From an uncultured Coriobacteriaceae bacterium (lineage in GTDB: Bacteria; Actinomycetota; Coriobacteriia; Coriobacteriales; Eggerthellaceae): a DNA stretch of 13,352 nt. Shown here piece after piece: positions 8,490-13,352 of this stretch. Position numbers and translations under genes: made by a program. Positions within the stretch are counted from its first letter, which is position 1. Every line of letters begins with the position of its first letter. The stretch is from NCBI GenBank assembly GCA_946623915.1, contig CAMORQ010000018.1, forward strand, positions 1 to 13,352, read 5' to 3'. The notes beneath the pieces were generated by a model, which ran no database searches, was not told where the DNA came from, and was given only the letters and a program-made list of their open reading frames with translations.

Positions 8490-11400
8490 ATGCCCAAGCG
8501 AGACGACATCAAGAAAGTCCTCATCATCGGATCCGGCCCCATTATCATCGGCCAAGCTTGCGAATTCGACTACAGCGGAACGCAAGCATGCAAGGCGCTG
8601 CGGAGCCTGGGTTACGAAATCGTACTGGCGAACAGCAACCCCGCCACCATCATGACCGACCCGGAAACCGCCGACGCCGTCTACATCGAGCCGCTCAACG
8701 TCGACAGGCTCACGCAGATCATCGAAAAGGAGCGTCCGGACGCGCTGCTGCCCAACCTGGGCGGCCAGTCGGGCCTGAACCTTTCGAGCGCCCTTGCCTC
8801 CGCCGGCGTGCTGGAAAAGTACGGCGTGGAAGTAATAGGCACGCCCATCGATGCCATCGAACGCGGCGAGGACCGCGACATCTTCAAGCAAACCATGGAA
8901 GAGCTGGGCATCGAAATGGCCCGGTCGCGTGTGTCGCACACCGTCGACGAAGCGGTCGAAATCGCCGAAGAGCTGGGGTATCCCTGCGTGCTGCGACCTG
9001 CCTACACCATGGGCGGTACAGGCGGCGGACTGGTCTACAACGTCGAAGAGCTCCGCACGGTGGTGGCGCGAGGCTTGGCGGCATCTCCCGTGACCGAAGT
9101 GCTTGTAGAAGAAAGCATCCTGGGATGGGAAGAGCTTGAATTCGAGGTCGTGCGCGACGCAAAGGGCCAGATGATAACCGTGTGTACCATCGAAAACATC
9201 GACCCGATGGGCGTGCACACCGGCGACAGCTTCTGCGCCGCACCCATGCAGACCATAGACCAAGCGGTTATCGACCGCCTTCAGAAAAAGTCCTACGCGA
9301 TCGTCGACGCCGTGAAGGTGATTGGCGGCACGAACGTCCAGTGGGCGCACGATCCCGAAACCGACCGCGACATCATCATCGAAATCAACCCACGCACAAG
9401 CCGCTCGTCGGCGCTGGCTTCGAAGGCGACGGGGTTCCCCATCGCGCTTATATCCGCGATGCTTGCAAGCGGGCTGACCTTGGACGAAATCCCCTGTGGT
9501 AAATACGGCACGCTGGACAAATACGTGGCCGACGGCGACTACGTAGTCGTGAAGTTCGCACGTTGGGCGTTCGAAAAGTTCAAGGGCGTCGAAGACAAGC
9601 TGGGCACCCAGATGCGCGCCGTGGGCGAAGTGATGTCCATCGGCAAAACCTATAAAGAAGCGTTCCAGAAGGCCATCCGGTCGCTGGAGAAAGGACGCTA
9701 CGGCCTGGGCTTCGCCAAGGATTTCAACGGCAAATCGCTTGACGAGCTGCTCGAACTGCTGGCCACTCCCACAAGCGAGCGGCAGTTCATCATGTACGAA
9801 GCGCTGCGCGCCGGAGCCACCGTCGAGGACCTTCACGAGCGCACGAAGATCAAGCGCTACTTCATCGAGCAGATGAAAGAGCTCGTCGACGAAGAGGAAG
9901 CCATGCTTGCCTGGGCCGGCGAGCATCCCACGCAGATGCTTCCCGACGACATGCTCGAGGCCGCGAAGAAGGACGGGTTCTCCGACCGGTACCTATCGCA
10001 GCTGCTCGACATGCCCGAAACGAAGATCCGCGCACGCAGAACCGAACTGGGCGTAGTCGAGGGCTGGGAAGGCGTGCATGTGTCCAGCACGCAGGATAGC
10101 GCCTACTACTACAGCACGTATAACGCGCCGGATTCGTCTCCTGTCAGCGATGGTCGCAAGGTGATGATCCTCGGCGGCGGCCCGAACCGCATCGGCCAGG
10201 GCATAGAATTCGACTACTGCTGCGTGCATGCGGCGAAGAGCCTGAAGGCCTTGGGATTCGAGACCATCATCGTCAACTGCAATCCCGAAACGGTTTCCAC
10301 CGACTACGACACGTCTGACAAGCTCTACTTCGAGCCGCTCACCGCCGAAGACGTGCTGGCCATCTACGAAAAAGAGCGGCCGCTTGGCGTAATCGCGCAG
10401 TTCGGCGGACAGACGCCGCTAAACCTTGCCAGCGAGCTGGAAGCCGCGGGCGTAAACATCCTGGGCACTAGCCCCGAGATTATCGACCTGGCCGAAGACC
10501 GCGACCGGTTCCGCGAAGTGATGGACAGGCTTGGCATCCCCATGCCGGAAGCGGGCATGGCAGTCGATGTCGGCGAGGCGCTCGAAATCGCGCACGGAAT
10601 CGGGTACCCGGTGATGGTGCGCCCCAGCTACGTGCTCGGCGGACGCGGTATGGAAGTGGTTTACGACGACGAGAACCTGCGCGCCTACATGGCGGCCGCC
10701 GTGGGCGTGACCCCCGACCGCCCCATCCTGATCGACCGCTTCTTGAACCACGCGCTCGAATGCGAAGCCGACGCCATCTGCGACGGCACCTTGGCCTACG
10801 TGCCTGCCGTCATGGAACATGTGGAGCTTGCGGGCGTGCACTCCGGCGACAGCGCCGCCATCCTGCCGTCGTTCACCATTTCCGACGCGCACCTGACTAC
10901 CATTAAGGAATACACGCGCCTGATTGCAGAAGCCATGCATGTGCGCGGACTGATGAACATCCAGTACGCCATTGAAGGCGACACGGTTTACGTGCTCGAG
11001 GCCAATCCGCGTGCGAGCCGCACGGTGCCGCTGGTCTCGAAGGTCTGCGGCATCCAGATGGTGCAGATCGCCACCGATGTCATCACGCTGCCACTGACTG
11101 GACGTACGAGCCCGGTTGCCGAGCTAGGCGAGGTGTCGTATGCCCACTACGGCGTGAAGGAAGCGGTGTTCCCCTTCAACATGTTCCCCGAAGTGGACCC
11201 GGTACTTGGACCCGAAATGCGCTCGACCGGCGAAGTGCTGGGGCTTGCCGACACCTTCGGCGAGGCGTTCTTCAAAAGCCAGGAAGCCACCCAGACGCCG
11301 CTGCCGCTGTCGGGCACGGTGATTATTTCCGTTTCCGACATGGACAAACGCGACCTCGTGGAAATGGGCAAGCTGTTCATCGAAGCCGGATTCGAAATCG

Positions 11401-11726
11401 TGGCAACCAAGGGTACGCGCGACTATCTGGTCAATGCGGGGGTTCCGGCCACGCTGACGCTGAAGAGCTCGGAGGGCCGGCCGAATCTGATCGACCTCAT
11501 GACCAACGGAGAAGTCGATTTGGTGGTGAACACGCCGTCGACGACCACGAAGAGCGCCAACGACGGGAGCCTGCTGCGGCACACGGCCATCAAAGCCGGC
11601 ATTTCCTACATGACGACGGTTGCGGCCGGCAAGGCGGCAGCGCTCGGCATCCTGGAGATGCAAAAGCACGGCGGCAAGGCATCACCCATCCGCAGCCTTC
11701 AGGAAATACACGCGACTATTCATTAG
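8490..11726 (+). CDS. carB: Carbamoyl-phosphate synthase large subunit
   Basis: A 1078-residue protein, full length for CarB. With the CarA glutaminase it makes carbamoyl phosphate from bicarbonate, ammonia and 2 ATP for pyrimidine and arginine synthesis. The first ATP-grasp half begins IIGSGPIIIGQACEFDYSGT and has RPAYTMGGTGGG at about 168 and NPRTSRSSALASKATGFPIA near 300. The oligomerisation segment is about 400-550. The second half begins GGGPNRIGQGIEFDYCCVHA at about 562, with RPSYVLGGRGMEVVY at about 711 and EANPRASRTVPLVSKV at about 838. The MGS-like allosteric domain is about 945-1078, with VVNTPS followed by TTTKS. In enterobacterial CarB this domain binds UMP and ornithine. The start is ATG 8490 after AGAGGAAGG. 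carA is not adjacent on either side, so the small subunit must be encoded elsewhere. Confidence 0.98.
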   Translation: MPKRDDIKKVLIIGSGPIIIGQACEFDYSGTQACKALRSLGYEIVLANSNPATIMTDPETADAVYIEPLNVDRLTQIIEKERPDALLPNLGGQSGLNLSSALASAGVLEKYGVEVIGTPIDAIERGEDRDIFKQTMEELGIEMARSRVSHTVDEAVEIAEELGYPCVLRPAYTMGGTGGGLVYNVEELRTVVARGLAASPVTEVLVEESILGWEELEFEVVRDAKGQMITVCTIENIDPMGVHTGDSFCAAPMQTIDQAVIDRLQKKSYAIVDAVKVIGGTNVQWAHDPETDRDIIIEINPRTSRSSALASKATGFPIALISAMLASGLTLDEIPCGKYGTLDKYVADGDYVVVKFARWAFEKFKGVEDKLGTQMRAVGEVMSIGKTYKEAFQKAIRSLEKGRYGLGFAKDFNGKSLDELLELLATPTSERQFIMYEALRAGATVEDLHERTKIKRYFIEQMKELVDEEEAMLAWAGEHPTQMLPDDMLEAAKKDGFSDRYLSQLLDMPETKIRARRTELGVVEGWEGVHVSSTQDSAYYYSTYNAPDSSPVSDGRKVMILGGGPNRIGQGIEFDYCCVHAAKSLKALGFETIIVNCNPETVSTDYDTSDKLYFEPLTAEDVLAIYEKERPLGVIAQFGGQTPLNLASELEAAGVNILGTSPEIIDLAEDRDRFREVMDRLGIPMPEAGMAVDVGEALEIAHGIGYPVMVRPSYVLGGRGMEVVYDDENLRAYMAAAVGVTPDRPILIDRFLNHALECEADAICDGTLAYVPAVMEHVELAGVHSGDSAAILPSFTISDAHLTTIKEYTRLIAEAMHVRGLMNIQYAIEGDTVYVLEANPRASRTVPLVSKVCGIQMVQIATDVITLPLTGRTSPVAELGEVSYAHYGVKEAVFPFNMFPEVDPVLGPEMRSTGEVLGLADTFGEAFFKSQEATQTPLPLSGTVIISVSDMDKRDLVEMGKLFIEAGFEIVATKGTRDYLVNAGVPATLTLKSSEGRPNLIDLMTNGEVDLVVNTPSTTTKSANDGSLLRHTAIKAGISYMTTVAAGKAAALGILEMQKHGGKASPIRSLQEIHATIH

Positions 11727-11749
11727 GTTCTGCTGTTTAAGCGGACGGC

Positions 11750-11809
11750 GGAGCGCCTAGCTCCGAAGGGGCGCCTCATGCCCCTTCGGAGCTAGGCGCT
11801 CCTTCTTGT
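11750..11809 (+). terminator. Intrinsic terminator after carB
   Basis: A perfect 23-bp stem (11750-11772 with 11780-11802) with a 7-base loop, followed by TTCTTGT. The arms include CGCCTAGCTCCGAAGGGGC and its complement. The T-tract is weak but the stem is exceptionally strong. It lies 23 bp after the carB stop. Confidence 0.85.
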
Positions 11810-11982
11810 CGCGCGCTCGTCCCCCTCATCGAGCGCTCGCCCCCCTTGCCGTGCGCCGATCCTGGCGCGCGCCCATTGGGGCTTCTGCAGACGGCGGAGC
11901 GGACGGCAGGTCACATGGCCTGCCGTCCGAAAACCACCACTTGACGCCGACATACCTTCTTCATGCAAATAGCCTTCCCCAA
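11810..11982. other. Gene-free spacer between carB terminator and MITE
   Basis: Nothing here is convincing as a gene. The first part is C-rich with two imperfect copies of GCGCTCGYCCCCCY (from about 11813 and 11832). Short open frames (a 61-codon + frame and a 72-codon minus frame that starts in the MITE arm) have no ribosome-binding site or recognisable motif. A GC-rich hairpin occupies 11900-11929. Confidence 0.5.
11900..11929. repeat. GC-rich hairpin (11-bp perfect stem, 8-base loop)
   Basis: CGGACGGCAGG (11900-11910) pairs with CCTGCCGTCCG (11919-11929). There is no T-tract on either strand, so it is not a standard intrinsic terminator. Its left side follows GACGGCGGAGCG (11890-11901), a 12-bp sequence that also occurs at 11744-11755 at the start of the carB terminator stem. 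It could be a REP-like repeat unit. Confidence 0.6.
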
Positions 11983-12159
11983 AATGCATGAGATTGGGCC
12001 TTGTGACCACTATCTATTTAGAGAATAATTCAATTCTTGAACCGAGATGACCATTTGTCTGCATCATGAGGCAATATTAGCCGTTTGCGGTTTACATACC
12101 TCTATTGTTGTAATTATTCTCGCATAAGATAGTGGTCACAAGGCCCAATCTCATGCATT
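11983..12159. mobile_element. MITE-like element, 177 bp, with 33-bp perfect terminal inverted repeats
   Basis: The left end (11983-12015) and right end (12127-12159) are perfect inverted repeats of 33 bp starting AATGCATGAGATTGGGCC. Homology resumes inside, with GAGAATAATT (12021-12030) against AATTATTCTC (12112-12121), giving 44 of 48 matches without gaps. The core is visibly AT-rich compared with the GC-rich neighbours and has no gene. This is the form of a non-autonomous, transposase-dependent element. The parent IS family was not recognised. Target duplications cannot be defined, because the ATGCAT at both ends is itself palindromic. The transcript would fold into a long stem between the convergent genes carB and the phosphatase. 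Confidence 0.8.
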
Positions 12160-12197
12160 CCGAAGAAGAATTTTTGCACGGAGCGGGGTTGGAGGCG

Positions 12198-13241
12198 CTA
12201 GCGCGTCATCAGCTCCTGAAGAGATTCGCGCTGAACGGGACCTAGATGCAGCGCACGTTCAACGTAAGCGTCAAACGTGCCGTAGCGCTCGTCTATTTCA
12301 TCGAAAAAAGCCTGCAGGTATTCGGGACGAGCCTCTAGAAACGAGCGCAGGATGGCCCGCTCTTCATCGGTCATGCCCACCGATAGCCTTGCCTCCTCTT
12401 CCGCAACGCTTTCGGCGTTCAGTTCGTTGGCAAGCAGGTAGTTCGCCATGATGTCATCATCGTTTCGACCCGCAAGGCGCTCCAGAATGGCGGCAAGCAC
12501 CCCCGTGCGGTCCTTGCCGCTTGCGCAGTGGATAAGCGCGGGGCACCTGTCGGACGCCATCGAGCGAAGAGCAGCGGAAAGGGCTGGATAATCATCCACA
12601 TAGCGCTTGTAGTTCGAGCGCATGCGCTCGCCTGGTGCACCGTAGCGCCCGATAACACCTGCAACCAGGCGCTTTTCTACGTTCTTGCGCGGACGGTCTT
12701 CGCTAGGCGCCAGCGCAATCTGCTGGGTACCCACCAAATACGGCTGTGGAGCGCTAGCGGTTTCCGAGTCGTTGCGCAGATCGTAGACCGCACGAATGCC
12801 CAGCTCCTGCGTGAGAACGCGAGCCTCTTCTGGCGTGATGCCTGCCAGCTCGCTCGACCTGAACAGCTTGGCGCCCTTCAGGGGTCCACCGTCGATGGCG
12901 CGCACGTTGAACCCGCCGTAGGTTTCAACCAAATCGGGGTCAGCGGGTGGAAACACTTCGAAAGCGAAACTGGACACAAGCGGGGACGGGACGTTGTTGT
13001 TGTCGATGGCGCGTGCCTTCAAAAGATAGGTGCCCGCCATTTCGGGCGTGTAGGAAAACAACCAGTTGACTCCCCGTTCGGTCACCGCACCCGTTGTGGG
13101 GTACGACGTCCACGTTGCGCCGTTGTCCAGCGAAAGCTCGATGGCGGCAACCCCGGTTTCGAAATCGTCGACATACCCGGAGAATGCAATGGGGGAACCT
13201 ACGCGGCACACACCGTCTTGCGAATCAAATGCTATGGCCAC
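12198..13241 (-). CDS. Tyrosine phosphatase (Y_phosphatase3 type) with N-terminal Ig-like domain
   Basis: A 347-residue protein. Residues 9-98 form a beta-rich Ig-like domain with IELSLDNGATWTSY (34-47) and YTPEMAGTYLLKARAID (64-80), resembling the C-terminal dimerisation domain of molybdopterin oxidoreductases. Residues 108-345 are a bacterial/fungal tyrosine (or lipid) phosphatase with the P-loop HCASGKDRTG (238-247; nucleophile Cys239, Arg245) and a typical YDLRNDSE (153-160). The Lys-Asp after Gly in the loop is common in dual Tyr/phosphoinositide-type members. The substrate is unknown. There is no signal peptide, so it is predicted cytoplasmic. The start is GTG 13239-13241 with AAGGA about 8 bases before it; an in-frame TAA directly precedes the GTG, so no longer start is possible. 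It converges with carB across the MITE. Confidence 0.9.
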   Translation of the reverse strand: MAIAFDSQDGVCRVGSPIAFSGYVDDFETGVAAIELSLDNGATWTSYPTTGAVTERGVNWLFSYTPEMAGTYLLKARAIDNNNVPSPLVSSFAFEVFPPADPDLVETYGGFNVRAIDGGPLKGAKLFRSSELAGITPEEARVLTQELGIRAVYDLRNDSETASAPQPYLVGTQQIALAPSEDRPRKNVEKRLVAGVIGRYGAPGERMRSNYKRYVDDYPALSAALRSMASDRCPALIHCASGKDRTGVLAAILERLAGRNDDDIMANYLLANELNAESVAEEEARLSVGMTDEERAILRSFLEARPEYLQAFFDEIDERYGTFDAYVERALHLGPVQRESLQELMTR

Positions 13242-13262
13242 TTAGGTTCCTTCCCGCTTTCA

Positions 13263-13346
13263 GCTGTCACATTCAAGAAAACCCGCTAGACGGCGGGTTC
13301 TCCGATTATCCAAATGTGACAGCAACGACGCGTTGGTGTCACATTT
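13263..13346. promoter_or_regulatory. Array of three TGTCACATT half-sites upstream of the phosphatase gene
   Basis: GCTGTCACATT (13263-13273) and AATGTGACAGC (13313-13323) are a perfect 11-bp inverted pair. AAATGTGACA (13312-13321) also forms a perfect 10-bp inverted pair with TGTCACATTT (13337-13346). The half-sites resemble CRP/FNR halves (TGTGA/TCACA), but the spacing is not that of a CRP site. A GATAAT -10-like box lies on the minus strand at about 13309-13304. Confidence 0.5.
13274..13299 (-). terminator. Hairpin with T-tract on the minus strand, 33 bp before the phosphatase start
   Basis: AACCCGC (13280-13286) pairs with GCGGGTT (13293-13299) around a 6-base loop. On the minus strand it is followed by TTTTCTTG. 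It may end a minus-strand gene located to the right of the window, or act as an attenuator in the leader of the phosphatase gene. Confidence 0.65.
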
Positions 13347-13352
13347 CCTCGA

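Noticed and set aside
7785..9926. A 713-codon minus frame joining ferritin to antisense of carB
   Set aside because: Only the last 171 codons resemble a protein (ferritin), with ATG 8300 and a good ribosome-binding site. The rest mirrors carB codons in GC-rich DNA.
11792..12010. A 72-codon minus frame beginning in the MITE arm
   Set aside because: No ribosome-binding site, low-complexity Arg/Gly-rich product, and it runs through a hairpin and C-rich spacer.
12528..13289. A 253-codon + frame opposite the phosphatase gene
   Set aside because: Antisense to a gene with an intact catalytic motif; its product has no recognisable domain.
13312..13346. A canonical CRP or FNR site
   Set aside because: The half-sites match TGTGA/TCACA, but they are separated by 19 bp instead of 6 and so do not make a standard site.

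Overview
The window looks like chromosomal DNA of a GC-rich actinobacterium. The best guess is a gut-type member of the Coriobacteriia/Eggerthellaceae. This is inference from base composition, the long antisense open frames typical of GC-rich DNA, and the gene families present (DUF2804, DUF2974, SH3/NlpC-P60 surface proteins, an Ig-like/tyrosine phosphatase fusion). No rRNA, tRNA or marker comparison is available to prove the taxon.

Layout, left to right. (1) The 3' part of a DUF2804 gene (+). (2) A heavy-metal module: a 72-residue stand-alone HMA metal-binding protein (+, 635-853) faces a P1B-2-type Zn/Cd/Pb-exporting ATPase (-, 902-2812) that lacks its own N-terminal HMA domain. Each gene has a TTGACA-17 bp promoter followed by the same three-half-site operator (591-618 and 2841-2868). 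This points to one ArsR/SmtB-type repressor encoded outside the window. (3) A 5'-truncated SpoIIE/RsbU-type PP2C phosphatase (3010-3615), which looks like a pseudogene. (4) A DUF2974 alpha/beta-hydrolase-like gene (-), divergent from a large secreted NlpC/P60 cell-wall hydrolase (+, 5218-7659). The intergenic region between them carries two tandem 32-bp repeats. (5) A ferritin gene (-, 7785-8300) with a clear intrinsic terminator, divergent from a stand-alone carB (+, 8490-11726) that ends in a perfect 23-bp stem terminator. (6) A gene-free stretch of about 470 bp with a second GC-rich hairpin and a 177-bp AT-rich MITE-like element (11983-12159) that has 33-bp perfect terminal inverted repeats. 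(7) A tyrosine phosphatase (-, 12198-13241) with an N-terminal Ig-like domain resembling the dimerisation domain of molybdopterin oxidoreductases. Upstream of it lie a hairpin and three TGTCACATT half-sites.

Functionally, the window combines metal homeostasis (HMA protein, exporter, ferritin), envelope remodelling (NlpC/P60), pyrimidine/arginine precursor synthesis (carB) and accessory enzymes. The points most worth following up are the split, co-regulated metal exporter, the MITE, the tandem 32-bp repeat and the half-site array at the right end.
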